Shown: positions 1-9,267, counted from the stretch's first letter. The stretch: 64,000 nucleotides of DNA from Alphaproteobacteria bacterium (GCA_016779005.1 JADHOL010000007.1:1-64000), one strand, 5' to 3'. The notes: generated by a model not told the origin, from the sequence alone. Numbers and translations are program-made.

Positions 1-148
1 CAGCCCATTTCATGGCAAACGCAAAAAGGCCTGTTAGGGCAAGCGCGGTTGTCATATGATTGTAAACACCCAACATATAACGACGCAATCCAATATCTAT
101 CTGGCTTGCTTGTGCTGACAATACATTCGCGTAACGATTATCTTGCAT
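1..148 (-). CDS. Bax inhibitor-1/YccA family membrane protein (N-terminal fragment)
   Basis: Only the first 49 codons lie in the window; the gene runs off the left edge. The reverse-strand reading begins MQDNRYANVLSAQASQ and continues with a GLRRYMLGVYNHM stretch, then a hydrophobic segment (TTALALTGLFAFAM). This layout, a short polar N-terminus, a 'D.GLR.YM..VY..M' stretch and then the first membrane helix, is typical of alphaproteobacterial Bax-inhibitor-1/YccA proteins. These are inner-membrane proteins with about seven helices, linked to FtsH modulation or ion leak. The ATG is at 148-146, with AGGAG (reverse complement of 156-160) about seven bases upstream, which supports the start. Family assignment from such a short piece is good but not certain. 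Confidence 0.75.
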   Translation of the reverse strand, partial: MQDNRYANVLSAQASQIDIGLRRYMLGVYNHMTTALALTGLFAFAMKWA

Positions 149-346
149 GTGAATACTCCTTGTGACACTGCAGAATTAGAATAGATATAATGTAAGTTCA
201 GTAACGTGGTTGTGCAAGTGTTTCTGATATCTATTTTCTATTTCTTTCCAAAAACTTCTTGTTTTTCCAATAGGTGCAAACCATCAATGCCCCATACAAT
301 AAAACCGTAACCTCTATAATTTTATCTTTTAATCTTTAAGTGTTTT

Positions 347-1465
347 TTAGGCTCGCTCTCTTGCGCGCAATCGAACGGAGTCGGACTTTAGCTGGCCACA
401 TGCAGCAAGAATATCACTGCCTCTTGGTGTTCGCACAGGCGATGGGTAGCCTGCTTTCAGAACAATGGCAGCAAATCTCTCTATTTTGTCAGGTTTTGAT
501 GTATTATAGTGGCTTCCAGGCCAAGGATTAAACGGAATTAAATTTATCTTGGATGGAATGCCGCTAATAAGTTTGATTAATGCCTTAGCGTCTTCTGGGC
601 TATCATTGACACCATCTAGCATCACATATTCCCATGTCACTCTTCTGGCATTCGATAAACCAGGGTAATTACGCACTGCATCAATCAGTGTATTCAGATT
701 ATATTTTTTATTAATAGGCACCAATTCATTACGCAAACTATCTGTCACCGCGTGAAGACTGATAGCTAAATTAACGCCAAGCTCCGCGCCGCAACGCGCT
801 ATTTCAGGCACAATGCCAGAAGTTGATAACGTTATTCGCCTTTTTGAGATAGCAATACCATCTCCTGACATGATAATCTTCATTGCTTCTGCCACATTAT
901 CATAATTAAATAGGGGCTCGCCCATTCCCATCAGCACTATATTTGTAAGCCGACGTGACGGATTGCCAGAAGGCCAGTCACCTAATTCATCCATCGCAAG
1001 AAGTATCTGGCCACAAATCTCATCAACAGTGAGGTTTCGCACCAGTCGCTGTGTGCCTGTGTGACAAAAAGAACAGGTTAGCGTACACCCAACCTGACTT
1101 GATATGCATAAAGTGCCTCTGTCTTCTTCTGGAATATAGACTGTCTCTGCTTCCTGTCCGTCAGCTAGTCTTATTAGCCATTTAAGAGTACCATCTGAGG
1201 ATTGTTGACGTCTGCTTATGGCTGGACGCGTGATAACAAAATATTTTGCTAATTCGGCGCGAACCGGTTTAGCAATATTATTCATATCCTGAAAATCAGT
1301 TACGCCATGTCGCCAAATCCAGCTCCAAATTTGCTTGGCTCTGAATTTAGGCAGGCCACGTTCAGTAACAGCGTTTGTGAGTTCTGCAAATGAGAGTGCT
1401 GTTAGATTTTGCAACTCTGTGTGCTGTTTTGTATTTTCCGCTCGTGCGAGCGATGATTGTATCAT
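347..1465 (-). CDS. rlmN: 23S rRNA (adenine2503-C2)-methyltransferase / tRNA A37 methyltransferase RlmN
   Basis: Radical SAM enzyme that methylates C2 of A2503 in 23S rRNA and, in known homologues, A37 of some tRNAs. The 372-residue product has the family's usual length. The radical-SAM cysteine triad CxxxCxxC is at C127, C131 and C134 (within [12 protein letters not shown]), and the GMGEPL SAM-contact motif lies near residue 185. The C-terminal catalytic cysteine that carries the methyl intermediate is C356, in ILAACGQL. The first 60 residues form the usual RNA-binding accessory region ([13 protein letters not shown]). The gene stands alone on the minus strand, with 198 bases to the Bax-inhibitor gene downstream and the IalB-family gene just upstream. 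ATG start; identification is secure. Confidence 0.97.
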   Translation of the reverse strand: MIQSSLARAENTKQHTELQNLTALSFAELTNAVTERGLPKFRAKQIWSWIWRHGVTDFQDMNNIAKPVRAELAKYFVITRPAISRRQQSSDGTLKWLIRLADGQEAETVYIPEEDRGTLCISSQVGCTLTCSFCHTGTQRLVRNLTVDEICGQILLAMDELGDWPSGNPSRRLTNIVLMGMGEPLFNYDNVAEAMKIIMSGDGIAISKRRITLSTSGIVPEIARCGAELGVNLAISLHAVTDSLRNELVPINKKYNLNTLIDAVRNYPGLSNARRVTWEYVMLDGVNDSPEDAKALIKLISGIPSKINLIPFNPWPGSHYNTSKPDKIERFAAIVLKAGYPSPVRTPRGSDILAACGQLKSDSVRLRARERA

Positions 1466-1495
1466 TGGATATAACTTATTTTCTGCCCAAGCTGG

Positions 1496-2023
1496 CTATG
1501 AGCAAATTTTGTCCAGCATTTGTTTTGCCTTAGTAAAACCAGACAGAGAATAAACATCAATGGTTTTATTGCCTCTGCTAGAAACTCCTGTAACGGTAAG
1601 TTTATTGCCGCGCTTCATATTACGTATAATTTTTTTATCCTCATCTTGGCCAAACGACCAAGCTCTGTCCTCAAGCGTGAAAAAGGACTGCTTATTACCA
1701 TCAACGCTCAGCTCCACCTCGGATTGTTTCTTGAATACATATCCAGCCACGATTGAAACCACATCACGCTCTGCCTTGCCTGGTCCGTGCGTTACAAATA
1801 CTCTGGTCTCCCCACGATTTGACTTATCATAATCGCCTTTTTTCTCGATAGGCTCACTCGTGATGTAGCATAATCTGCCTGCATCTGTTTCCTGACGCAA
1901 CACAGACCAATCATTAAATTCGTCAATTTGAATTTTTTCCGAGGCTGACAGGTTTGTTGTAAAAAGACAAATCACAATAATTTTTAACAAAAAGGCTGTT
2001 TTTTCAATCATTTTATGCACCAT
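1496..2023 (-). CDS. Invasion-associated locus B (IalB) family secreted protein
   Basis: Predicted exported protein of 175 residues. A hydrophobic signal segment (residues 9-27, ending near LSASE) is followed by a domain starting FNDWSVLRQETDAGRLCY. The spacing of the tryptophan and first cysteine, the central RVFVTHGPG...VVSIVAGYVF stretch and the C-terminal TYSLSGF-like YSLSGFTKA...IC match the short IalB-family proteins common in Alphaproteobacteria. C52 and the C-terminal cysteine may form a periplasmic disulfide. The family name comes from Bartonella erythrocyte invasion; in free-living bacteria the role is unknown. The start is uncertain: ATG at 2023 or the internal ATG at 2011 (MIEKTAFLL), neither with a clear Shine-Dalgarno sequence. 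It lies 30 bases upstream of rlmN, so the two may be co-transcribed. Confidence 0.8.
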   Translation of the reverse strand: MVHKMIEKTAFLLKIIVICLFTTNLSASEKIQIDEFNDWSVLRQETDAGRLCYITSEPIEKKGDYDKSNRGETRVFVTHGPGKAERDVVSIVAGYVFKKQSEVELSVDGNKQSFFTLEDRAWSFGQDEDKKIIRNMKRGNKLTVTGVSSRGNKTIDVYSLSGFTKAKQMLDKICS

Positions 2024-2252
2024 GCGCTAGTTTTTTCATAAATACTTACCGAATTGTAAAAAGACCTGTGGTTAATTCGCTCATAAATCGCAAAACTTTT
2101 AAGATGAAGCAAGAGGTATAGAGGATTTATTTAAATAAATTGTGGCAAAAGTTTGATTTGTAAGACGCGTCAGGTGAATCATAAATAGGTTTAATGCATC
2201 TGACCCATTATTATCAAACAAAATCATGATTATTTAATTATTTAATAATTTA

Positions 2253-2882
2253 ATGAATTTAAGGGTTGTAGCCGAATTAATTTCATCGTTAGATATGTCC
2301 ATGGGATCTGGCTCCTCTAATGATAATCAGAACAACTTATCTGAATGGGATAGGTTGTTGCTTCGCGTCGGCAGCTATAGGGACAGATCTGCGTTCAAAA
2401 AATTATATGAACATTTCGCGCCACGATTAAAATCCTTTTTATTGCGCATCGGATCTGACATGTCTGCTGCAGAAGAAATATGTCAGGAATCCATGATAAT
2501 GGTCTGGCGCAGGGCAGAAACATTTAATCCCGAAAGCGCTGGAGCAAGTACGTGGATTTTCACTATCGCAAGAAATAAGCGTATCGATAAGCTGAGAAAA
2601 GATAACCGCCCCTTACCTGATTTAAACGATCCGTCATTCTTCCAAATACCCGTAGATAAGAGCGATGATATCTTGCAACGCGTTGAAGAAGAGAAAAAAA
2701 TAAAAAATGCGCTAAAAAATTTACCCCCAGAGCAGGCCAAACTAATACTTTCTGCGTATTATGAAGAGAAGTCGCATAGAAAAATCGCTGACGAGACGAA
2801 TTTACCGCTTGGAACGGTAAAATCTCGCATACGTCTTGCCATTAATCGATTGCGAACCCAATTAGAAGAATTAGAGGGGTAG
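2253..2882 (+). CDS. ECF sigma factor, RpoE/ECF11-like, paired with ChrR
   Basis: Alternative sigma factor of the extracytoplasmic-function type. Region 2 covers roughly residues 45-110 (AFKKLYEHFAPRLKSFLLR ... STWIFTIARN) and region 4 roughly residues 155-205, with the helix-turn-helix in HRKIADETNLPLGTVKSRIR. There is no region 3. The next gene, 10 bases downstream, encodes a ChrR-type anti-sigma factor. That pairing is the hallmark of the group which in Rhodobacter responds to singlet oxygen. The annotated ATG has no good ribosome site, and ATGs at 2295 or 2301 would bring the N-terminus closer to that of known RpoE. I did not find a convincing match to the Rhodobacter RpoE promoter consensus upstream. 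Confidence 0.9.
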   Translation: MNLRVVAELISSLDMSMGSGSSNDNQNNLSEWDRLLLRVGSYRDRSAFKKLYEHFAPRLKSFLLRIGSDMSAAEEICQESMIMVWRRAETFNPESAGASTWIFTIARNKRIDKLRKDNRPLPDLNDPSFFQIPVDKSDDILQRVEEEKKIKNALKNLPPEQAKLILSAYYEEKSHRKIADETNLPLGTVKSRIRLAINRLRTQLEELEG

Positions 2883-2892
2883 GATTAACGCA

Positions 2893-3552
2893 ATGAATAA
2901 ACAAAACACATTAACATTAGTGGAATCATTGCTAATCGACTACGCAAGTGGAAGCCTGCCTTTAGCACTTGAGGTATTGGTGGAAAGTCATATTTCTATG
3001 AATCCTTCCAGTGCACGATCTATCCGCATGCTTTTGCAAATTGGCGGCGCGTTAATGGAAAATTCTGATCCGATATCGATGTCTGAAGGCAGCTTTGAGA
3101 GGCTAATGGATGAAATTGATGGCGGGCAACAAGATGAAGAAATAGCCAAGAGCGACGTAAGCAATGATAATGACAAATTACCATTACCGTTGCGAAATTT
3201 CGTTTCTGAGGCCACTTTCCCAAAAAACTGGCGCCGAATCGGCATTGGACTATCTGAGCAAACTGTCGATTTTGGAGATGAGTTTGGTAATGCCAAACTT
3301 TATCGAATAGCGCCTGGATGCGGTGTTCCAAGCCACTCTCACGATGGCAATGAAGTCTCCCTTGTACTTGCTGGCGGATTTACCGACGAATACGGATCTT
3401 ACGGCCCAGGGGATATATCCATTCAAGAGACGGGAGCTGTTCACAAGCCTGTTGCAGATGCGGATGGGGAATGTATTGTGCTTGCCGTTAATGAGGGCCC
3501 AATTGTGTTAACAGGTCCAGTTGGCCGCTTATTGAATATGCTCATCAAATAA
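2893..3552 (+). CDS. chrR: ChrR-like cupin anti-sigma factor with a degenerate zinc site
   Basis: Anti-sigma factor predicted to hold the upstream ECF sigma factor inactive until oxidative (singlet-oxygen type) stress. The N-terminal anti-sigma domain is about residues 5-85 and the C-terminal cupin about 100-205. In the cupin all four metal ligands of Rhodobacter sphaeroides ChrR (H141, H143, E147, H177) have counterparts with identical spacing: H148, H150, E154 and H184. In the anti-sigma domain the His-x3-Cys-x2-Cys motif reads H33-x3-N37-x2-S40, and the N-terminal histidine (H6 in ChrR) is also absent, so three of the four zinc ligands appear lost. The gene is translated 10 bases after the sigma gene, as one operon. 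The function as partner of that sigma factor is inferred from synteny and family. Confidence 0.9.
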   Translation: MNKQNTLTLVESLLIDYASGSLPLALEVLVESHISMNPSSARSIRMLLQIGGALMENSDPISMSEGSFERLMDEIDGGQQDEEIAKSDVSNDNDKLPLPLRNFVSEATFPKNWRRIGIGLSEQTVDFGDEFGNAKLYRIAPGCGVPSHSHDGNEVSLVLAGGFTDEYGSYGPGDISIQETGAVHKPVADADGECIVLAVNEGPIVLTGPVGRLLNMLIK

Positions 3553-3598
3553 TTAATGAAAAAAGCACAGCCAAAAAAAGCTGTATTCTTCTCATTAA
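3553..3598 (+). terminator. Nested inverted repeat after chrR (weak terminator candidate)
   Basis: Immediately after the chrR stop, TTAATGA (3553-3559) pairs with TCATTAA (3592-3598), and an inner ACAGC/GCTGT stem (3567-3571 with 3580-3584) closes over an A-rich loop. It lies between convergent genes and may end transcription from both sides, but the stems are short and AT-rich and there is no long U tract. Confidence 0.35.
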
Positions 3599-3612
3599 AA
3601 TTTGAGTGTGAA

Positions 3613-4092
3613 TTAATGAAGCAGTAAAACCGTTAGACTAAAACAAGCAATAAGAGTTAAATTTGTTCGAAGCGGCTTCATCCAAGACTGCCACGCACCT
3701 AGCCTTATAAATCGAATATCAATCACATAAGATATTATAAATCCGGCAATGAGCATCAATGCCGCGCCCTGCCAGATATCAGATAATAAATAAGACGACC
3801 AACCCATAAGAGATGGGATAACTGAATATATCAAAAACCATTTATCAGAGGGTTTGATATCTGGATTGCATGCTATCCGTCCCCAATGCAATCCGCCCAG
3901 AAAACTTAATATAATCGCGCCATATAAATGCAGTGCCGATGCGGCTAGGCCAGATGCGGCTGGGGTAGTGGATGAAGCGTCCAGCAGCAATATCACAGCT
4001 AAGCTTATAAAGGGTATTGTGCCCGAATACCCTAATATATTTGCCCATTGCTTTAGTGTTTTTTGATCTTTAGTTATTGAGGTCTGAGCCAT
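3613..4092 (-). CDS. DUF3429 family integral membrane protein
   Basis: A 159-residue protein with about five predicted membrane segments (around residues 20-38, 51-70, 85-103, 108-126 and 140-158). The LHLYGAIILSFLGGLHWG stretch at about residues 54-71 is the most recognisable part of the DUF3429 family, which is widespread in Proteobacteria and of unknown function. The ATG at 4092 opens MAQTSITKDQKTLKQW, a soluble N-terminal tail. It is convergent with the sigma/anti-sigma operon and divergent from argG (148-base gap), so it is probably a single-gene unit. No catalytic residues can be proposed. Confidence 0.8.
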   Translation of the reverse strand: MAQTSITKDQKTLKQWANILGYSGTIPFISLAVILLLDASSTTPAASGLAASALHLYGAIILSFLGGLHWGRIACNPDIKPSDKWFLIYSVIPSLMGWSSYLLSDIWQGAALMLIAGFIISYVIDIRFIRLGAWQSWMKPLRTNLTLIACFSLTVLLLH

Positions 4093-4240
4093 GAATAATA
4101 ATTCTATCTGTTACGGACTTAATGATTGTATATTTTTTACAAAAGAAACAACAAAATTTATGTGACCTTACGTTAAAAGTAATCTATACGAAATTTAGTA
4201 ATAATAACATTCTGAGCTTTTAATCTTTTCTGGAGTAATA

Positions 4241-5470
4241 ATGGCAGATTCATCCATAAAAAAAGTCGTTCTTGCATATTCAGGAGGTCTTGATACTTCG
4301 GTAATTCTAAAATGGCTACAAACTCATTATAATTGCGAGGTTATAACATTCACCGCAGATATAGGTCAGGGTGAGGATATCACGCAGGTAAAAAGCAAAG
4401 CAGAATTGCATGGCGTGAAGCATATTTTTATTGAAGATCTGCGTGAAGAATTTGTATCAGATTATGTTTTCCCAATGTTTCGTGCCAATGCGCTTTATGA
4501 GGGCGAATATCTACTTGGAACCTCTATCGCAAGACCCCTGATAGCAAAGCGCCAAATTGAAATTGCACGCGAGCTAGGGGCAGACGCGGTATCTCATGGT
4601 GCAACTGGAAAAGGAAATGATCAAGTTCGATTTGAACTTGGATATTATGCCCTGCAGCCTGATATTAAAGTAATTTCGCCTTGGCGAGAATGGGATCTCA
4701 CCTCAAGAACCAAGCTAATAGATTATGCGGAGAGACATCAAATACCGGTTCCAACAGATAAAAGAGGCGAGGCTCCTTTTTCTGTTGATGCTAATCTTTT
4801 ACATATTTCTGCTGAAGGCAAAGTGCTGGAAGACCCCAACATTCCAGCAGAGGAGTATGTATTCTCGCGCACTGTCGACCCGTCAGATGCGCCAGATACC
4901 GCTGAAGAAATTAAAATACAATTTGCCGCCGGCGATCCAATAGCAATAAATGATACTATGATGTCTCCTGCTACATTGCTAACTCGCTTAAATGAGCTGG
5001 GAGGCAAGCATGGAATAGGCAGATTAGATCTTGTCGAAAACAGGTTTGTTGGGATGAAATCAAGGGGCGTTTATGAAACTCCTGGAGGCACTATTCTGCT
5101 TAAAGCAAGGAGAGCTATGGAATCCATTACGCTTGACCGCGGAGCAGCACATCTTAAAGATTCATTGATGCCTAAATATGCTGAGTTGATTTATAATGGA
5201 TTCTGGTTTTCTCCTGAAAGAGAAATGCTTCAAGCTGCGATAGACCATAGCCAGACCTCCGTAAACGGAGAGGTCAGGCTAAAACTCTATAAGGGGAACA
5301 TTATAATGTTGGGACGCCATTCACCAAACTCTCTTTATTCTGAAGATCTTGTGACTTTTGAAGAAGGTACCGCTGACTATAATCATAGTGATGCGGAGGG
5401 GTTCATAAAATTAAATGCGCTTCGATTACGTGTTGCTGAGATGGTCAGACAAAAAAATCACAAAAATTAA
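4241..5470 (+). CDS. argG: Argininosuccinate synthase
   Basis: Joins citrulline and aspartate with ATP to form argininosuccinate, the penultimate step of arginine biosynthesis. The 409-residue length is typical. The N-terminal ATP pyrophosphatase P-loop is AYSGGLDTS (residues 12-20). Further signatures are [17 protein letters not shown] and the ISPWREWDL substrate-binding region in the first half, and [20 protein letters not shown]-type sequence in the synthetase domain. The start is supported by TGGAG (4231-4235) a few bases before the ATG. It stands alone; argH is not in the window. The stop is five bases from the end of a small convergent gene. Confidence 0.98.
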   Translation: MADSSIKKVVLAYSGGLDTSVILKWLQTHYNCEVITFTADIGQGEDITQVKSKAELHGVKHIFIEDLREEFVSDYVFPMFRANALYEGEYLLGTSIARPLIAKRQIEIARELGADAVSHGATGKGNDQVRFELGYYALQPDIKVISPWREWDLTSRTKLIDYAERHQIPVPTDKRGEAPFSVDANLLHISAEGKVLEDPNIPAEEYVFSRTVDPSDAPDTAEEIKIQFAAGDPIAINDTMMSPATLLTRLNELGGKHGIGRLDLVENRFVGMKSRGVYETPGGTILLKARRAMESITLDRGAAHLKDSLMPKYAELIYNGFWFSPEREMLQAAIDHSQTSVNGEVRLKLYKGNIIMLGRHSPNSLYSEDLVTFEEGTADYNHSDAEGFIKLNALRLRVAEMVRQKNHKN

Positions 5471-5475
5471 GCTTT

Positions 5476-5706
5476 TTAATCATTATCTTTGCATACAGAA
5501 CCTACTGTTCCATCTTCATTGACCTGTTTAAAATAGACTCTATTATTAACGATTATTGAATAACCGCTATCATGAAGTCCGCCTTCGCATGGCTCGGATA
5601 CCAATTCATAAATCGGCAAATTATTTGAATGCTCCGAAAATCGTTTAACCTCATCAGACTCGCTAATGATTAAAAACAAACTAACGAAAATTGCTGCTAG
5701 CTCCAT
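5476..5706 (-). CDS. Small hypothetical exported or membrane-anchored protein
   Basis: A 76-residue protein I do not recognise. An N-terminal hydrophobic stretch (residues 2-14) would serve as a signal or anchor, followed by a polar domain with two cysteines (C39 and C73) that could form one disulfide in the periplasm. A good Shine-Dalgarno (AGGAG on the minus strand, about nine bases before the ATG at 5706) argues that this is a real gene rather than a chance reading frame. It converges with argG five bases away. A role cannot be proposed from sequence. Confidence 0.6.
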   Translation of the reverse strand: MELAAIFVSLFLIISESDEVKRFSEHSNNLPIYELVSEPCEGGLHDSGYSIIVNNRVYFKQVNEDGTVGSVCKDND

Positions 5707-5797
5707 ATGTTTGTGCTCCTAGGTAAATAAAGCTTTGATAAAGTAGCTCTTATCATCCGTACCAAACATGACTTAATAATGGCTTAATTTAGAAAAA

Positions 5798-5824
5798 AAA
5801 GCACACATTCAAAATGTGTGCTTT
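5798..5824 (-). terminator. Intrinsic terminator after sodB
   Basis: A perfect 12-bp inverted repeat, AAAGCACACATT (5798-5809) and AATGTGTGCTTT (5813-5824), with a three-base loop. On the minus strand it is followed by a run of Ts (reverse complement of 5793-5800), so it should end the sodB transcript. Confidence 0.85.
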
Positions 5825-5850
5825 ATAATACGTAACAGGGGCGCTAATTT

Positions 5851-6450
5851 TTACAGTCTGCTCGCAACATTTTCCCAATTTACTAAATTATCTAAAAAGT
5901 TAGAGAGGTATGCTGGGCGTTTATTACGAAAATCAATATAGTAAGAATGCTCCCAAACGTCACAGCCCAACAATGCTTTCTGGCCAAAGCATAATGGATT
6001 AACGCCGTTTTCAGTTTTAGTTACCTTCAACGCGCCATCAGCGTCTCTCACAAGCCAGCACCAACCAGAACCAAATTGACCAGCACCTGCCGCACTAAAT
6101 GCTTCTTTAAACGCATCTACGCTTCCAAAACTCTCATTAACAGCAGCTTCAAGTTCAGACGGCATACCCGTATTTGAAGGACCCATCATCTCCCAGAATT
6201 GCATGTGATTCCAATGTTGTGACGCATTATTAAATAGTCCGCTTTGTGCTACCGCACCAGCTTCATAAGTGCCGGTAATAATGGATTCAAGCGATTCAGA
6301 TTCCCATTTGGTACCAGCAATTAATTTATTTCCATTATCAACATATGCCTTATGATGTAAATCATGATGATATTCGAGCGTTTCCGCACTCATGCCATGT
6401 TGAGCTAACGCATCATGCGCATAGGGAAGATCGGGAAGTTCAAAAGCCAT
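5851..6450 (-). CDS. sodB: Superoxide dismutase, iron type
   Basis: Converts superoxide to peroxide and oxygen in the cytoplasm. The 199-residue product carries the Fe/Mn-SOD metal ligands: H28 (EYHHDLHH), H82 (QHWNH), and the aspartate and histidine of CDVWEHSYYIDF. Glutamine Q78 in NNASQHWNH occupies the position that in iron enzymes provides the outer-sphere glutamine (Q69 of E. coli SodB), whereas manganese enzymes have glycine there, so iron is the likely metal. I place the start at the ATG at 6450 (MAFELPDLPY) rather than the in-frame ATG at 6462, because GGAG lies six to seven bases before it and the family begins with this sequence. A strong terminator follows. Confidence 0.95.
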   Translation of the reverse strand: MAFELPDLPYAHDALAQHGMSAETLEYHHDLHHKAYVDNGNKLIAGTKWESESLESIITGTYEAGAVAQSGLFNNASQHWNHMQFWEMMGPSNTGMPSELEAAVNESFGSVDAFKEAFSAAGAGQFGSGWCWLVRDADGALKVTKTENGVNPLCFGQKALLGCDVWEHSYYIDFRNKRPAYLSNFLDNLVNWENVASRL

Positions 6451-6633
6451 TTCAGTCTCCATAAATTAAATTAATATCCTTTATCTAGGCTAAAAACAGG
6501 TAAAAGCCAAACCATCTCATTAAATATATTTTAGTATAGAAGATTTTTTATGGCTAGCCTATGATTTGATGTGTCTTACGACACGGTTTTAAACCATTAT
6601 TAATACCATTAATTCGAACAAGGCTTACTCCTA

Positions 6634-7227
6634 ATGACATCTGATCATAATTCATTCGCGCACCATATGTTTATAGAACCCTTTTTAGGGCAAACACCAA
6701 ACATCAATGAGACAGCCTTTATTGCCAAGTCAGCCGCGATAATTGGTGCTGTGAAAATTGGCGAGGATTGCTCAATCTGGCATCACACCACTATCAGGGG
6801 AGATGCTAATTACGTCACAATTGGAAAAGGCACAAACCTTCAGGATAACAGCGTAGTGCATATTGATTCAGCACGCTTTCCAACGATAATCGGAGATTAT
6901 GTGACTATTGGCCATTCTGCTATTATCCATGCCTGCACTCTTGAAAATCATAGCTTTATTGGAATGGGTGCCATTATTATGGATGGCGCTGTTGTTAACA
7001 GCTATTCAATGGTTGCTGCTGGCGCACTTGTAACGCCTGGGAAAAATGTACCGCGCGGGGAATTATGGGCAGGCTCTCCTGCCAAAAAAATGCGGGACTT
7101 AACGACAGATGAATTCAAGATGATTGAGACATCTGCAGAACGATATATCGAAGTGGGAAGAGCCGCAAAATCAGGTAATATAGCAAACCCGCCTACCCAT
7201 TTTTCAGTTAAACCGATTCCAGATTAA
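6634..7227 (+). CDS. Gamma-carbonic anhydrase-like hexapeptide-repeat protein (YrdA/CaiE type)
   Basis: Left-handed beta-helix protein of the gamma-carbonic anhydrase superfamily. Hexapeptide repeats run from about residue 28 to 150 (for example IGAVKIGEDCSIWHHTTIRGDANYV). The three metal-binding histidines appear as H76 (VVHID), H94 and H99 (IGHSAIIHA), the spacing used in this family for a trimeric metal site. Members may hydrate CO2 or act as acyltransferase-like accessory proteins; many YrdA-like members have no proven activity. The start could be the ATG at 6634 or at 6667 (MFIEPFLGQ); neither has a strong ribosome site. Monocistronic, convergent with the next gene. Confidence 0.85.
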   Translation: MTSDHNSFAHHMFIEPFLGQTPNINETAFIAKSAAIIGAVKIGEDCSIWHHTTIRGDANYVTIGKGTNLQDNSVVHIDSARFPTIIGDYVTIGHSAIIHACTLENHSFIGMGAIIMDGAVVNSYSMVAAGALVTPGKNVPRGELWAGSPAKKMRDLTTDEFKMIETSAERYIEVGRAAKSGNIANPPTHFSVKPIPD

Positions 7228-7266
7228 TCAATAGGAATTTGGCAATCATATCATGGTATAGCTAGT

Positions 7267-8112
7267 TCAGGATAAAATCCCAAAACCACCTGCCATCAGG
7301 CCTGAATAAGCTAGGCGCACACCAACGATAGATAATACAATTCCAAATATTTTTCGAAGTTTTTTCCGATTAATTTTATCCGCGGTTTTAGCCCCTATAG
7401 CTGCCATGAAAAAAGAAGTAGCTGAAAGGCATAACACCCCCGGAAGCCAGACAAAACCAAGCGAATAGGTGGGCCTGCCTGGCATATCTAACCCCATTAC
7501 AACAAAACTAGCCATACCTGGAATAGCAATAACCAATCCAATAAGAGCGGCTGTTCCAACAGCCCGATGCATCGTCCAGCCAAATGAAGTAAGAGCCGGA
7601 ACCATAAGAGAGCCACCCCCAATGCCAACGAGTGATGATAACAGCCCGACTATACCGCCAATAACAGCCCTGAAAATAAGTTTTGGCAGACCATCTCTTA
7701 TTACAATAATCTTGATAAGAAATATAAATCCAAAAATTATACATAACGCGCCAAACAGGATCTTTAAAGAAGAATTATCCAAGAAACGTGCAACTATGGC
7801 ACCGCCACAGGCCCCAATAAACACAAATAAAGCAAGCTTCCTTACAACAGAAAAATCAACATTACCAAGGGTCATGTGCGTTCTGGCAGATAATATGGAT
7901 GTTGGAATAATTACAGCTAAAGATGTCCCTATAGCAGAATGCATTGCGGTTATTACATCTGGCTGGGTTTGCATAATGATATAGGAAACGGCTGGCACCA
8001 TAACAATACCGCCGCCAACACCTAATAGGCCTGCAACAAACCCTGCAGAAACGCCAGTAAGCAATAAAACAACCGCTATTCCAGCAGTGTTACTAAGAAA
8101 CAGATCGAGCAT
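7267..8112 (-). CDS. TauE/SafE family permease (DUF81)
   Basis: Inner-membrane protein of 281 residues with about eight hydrophobic segments and the two internally repeated glycine-rich motifs of the family: LLGVGGGIVMVPA near the N-terminus and LVGIGGGSLMVPAL in the second half. Characterised relatives export sulfite or sulfonate-derived anions, or other small anions; the substrate here is unknown. I choose the ATG at 8112 (MLDLFLSNTAG) because AAGGAG lies five bases upstream. An in-frame start at 8190 would add 26 residues without a ribosome site. A second, different TauE/SafE gene lies at 44.2-44.9 kb. Confidence 0.88.
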   Translation of the reverse strand: MLDLFLSNTAGIAVVLLLTGVSAGFVAGLLGVGGGIVMVPAVSYIIMQTQPDVITAMHSAIGTSLAVIIPTSILSARTHMTLGNVDFSVVRKLALFVFIGACGGAIVARFLDNSSLKILFGALCIIFGFIFLIKIIVIRDGLPKLIFRAVIGGIVGLLSSLVGIGGGSLMVPALTSFGWTMHRAVGTAALIGLVIAIPGMASFVVMGLDMPGRPTYSLGFVWLPGVLCLSATSFFMAAIGAKTADKINRKKLRKIFGIVLSIVGVRLAYSGLMAGGFGILS

Positions 8113-8228
8113 TTTGCTCCTTTGCCAAGAAAATAGGCTGCCAATTAAGGATATATATAACGCGCAGCTAACATTCATATAACAACTCATTCGTTGCTAT
8201 AAAAAGGATTAAATCATAAATTTTATTT

Positions 8229-9092
8229 TTATCTTAGCAGGCGAATAAGAGAAGAGGTATCATTTCTTCCATATCCTTGATTTGACAGGCGCGCATAAAA
8301 TTGTGCAACAAGAGCTGTGATTGGTAATTCTGCGCCATTACCTTGTGCTTCATCCATACATATTCTAAGATCTTTGCACATCCAGTCTACTGCAAATCCA
8401 AAATCAAACTCATCATCCAGCATCGTATTCCCGCGATTTTCCATCTGCCATGACTGAGCCGCACCGCCAGCTATTACATCTAACGCGCTATTCATATCAA
8501 GACCTGCCTTCTGACCAAAATTAAGGGCCTCCGACAAACCTTGTACTAGCCCTGCTATACAGATTTGATTAACCATTTTGGTGAGTTGTCCTGAACCGGA
8601 CGGGCCCATCAGTGTGATTTTTTTACCATAACAGCTCATGACCGGTTGTGCTTTGTGAAAGGCATCTTTGCTGCCCCCACACATAATGGTAAGGGTTCCG
8701 TTCTCAGCGCCAGCCTGACCGCCAGATACAGGCGCATCTATAAACCCTATTTGATTATCCATTGCCTTATTTGCTAACTCACGTGAAACAGACGCAGACG
8801 CTGTTGTGTGATCAACAAACAAACTCTGGGGCTTCATTGCGCTAAATGCCCCTTCCTTGGAAGTCGTAATCTCTGTTATGTCTGCATCATCGCCAACACA
8901 GGCAAATACGATATCCGCACCCTTGGACGCATCTGCCGGACTAGATGCTGTTTTTGCATTACATTCTGAGATGAATTTTTCAGCCTTAGACTGGGTTCTA
9001 TTATATACCACAACTTCGTTGCCATCTTGAACCAGATGGCGCGCCATTGGAAAACCCATGACACCTAAACCCAAAAAAGCTATTTTCGCCAT
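8229..9092 (-). CDS. NAD(P)-dependent beta-hydroxyacid dehydrogenase (HIBADH/GlxR family)
   Basis: A 287-residue oxidoreductase of the 3-hydroxyisobutyrate dehydrogenase / tartronate semialdehyde reductase family. The N-terminal Rossmann motif GLGVMGFPMA is at residues 8-17. The substrate-binding signature DAPVSGGQAGAENGTL lies near residues 119-134, and the catalytic lysine is in the GSGQLTKMVNQI stretch near residue 170. The substrate could be 3-hydroxyisobutyrate, 2-hydroxy-3-oxopropionate, or succinic-semialdehyde-like compounds; the sequence does not decide. It lies beside the TauE/SafE gene on the same strand but 116 bases away. Two more members of this family occur at 32.8 and 33.7 kb. 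Confidence 0.88.
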   Translation of the reverse strand: MAKIAFLGLGVMGFPMARHLVQDGNEVVVYNRTQSKAEKFISECNAKTASSPADASKGADIVFACVGDDADITEITTSKEGAFSAMKPQSLFVDHTTASASVSRELANKAMDNQIGFIDAPVSGGQAGAENGTLTIMCGGSKDAFHKAQPVMSCYGKKITLMGPSGSGQLTKMVNQICIAGLVQGLSEALNFGQKAGLDMNSALDVIAGGAAQSWQMENRGNTMLDDEFDFGFAVDWMCKDLRICMDEAQGNGAELPITALVAQFYARLSNQGYGRNDTSSLIRLLR

Positions 9093-9267
9093 ATTATATC
9101 TCTTTTTTTCACTCTATTAAATTTTAGAATTTTGATATTCAATCAAATCTACAATAAGATTAAACCGTATTAAATGTTTTGCCAATCTATCACTGTTCTT
9201 ACTGGTTTTTAGTCTCAAAACACGGTAGCATACATCTGTTTGTAAATTAAAATATTAGCAGAGAATT

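Noticed and set aside
2101-2252. Self-regulated RpoE-type promoter before the ECF sigma gene
   Set aside because: I could not find a TGATCC-like -35 with a matching -10 at proper spacing; a TGACCC at about 2200 has no convincing partner.
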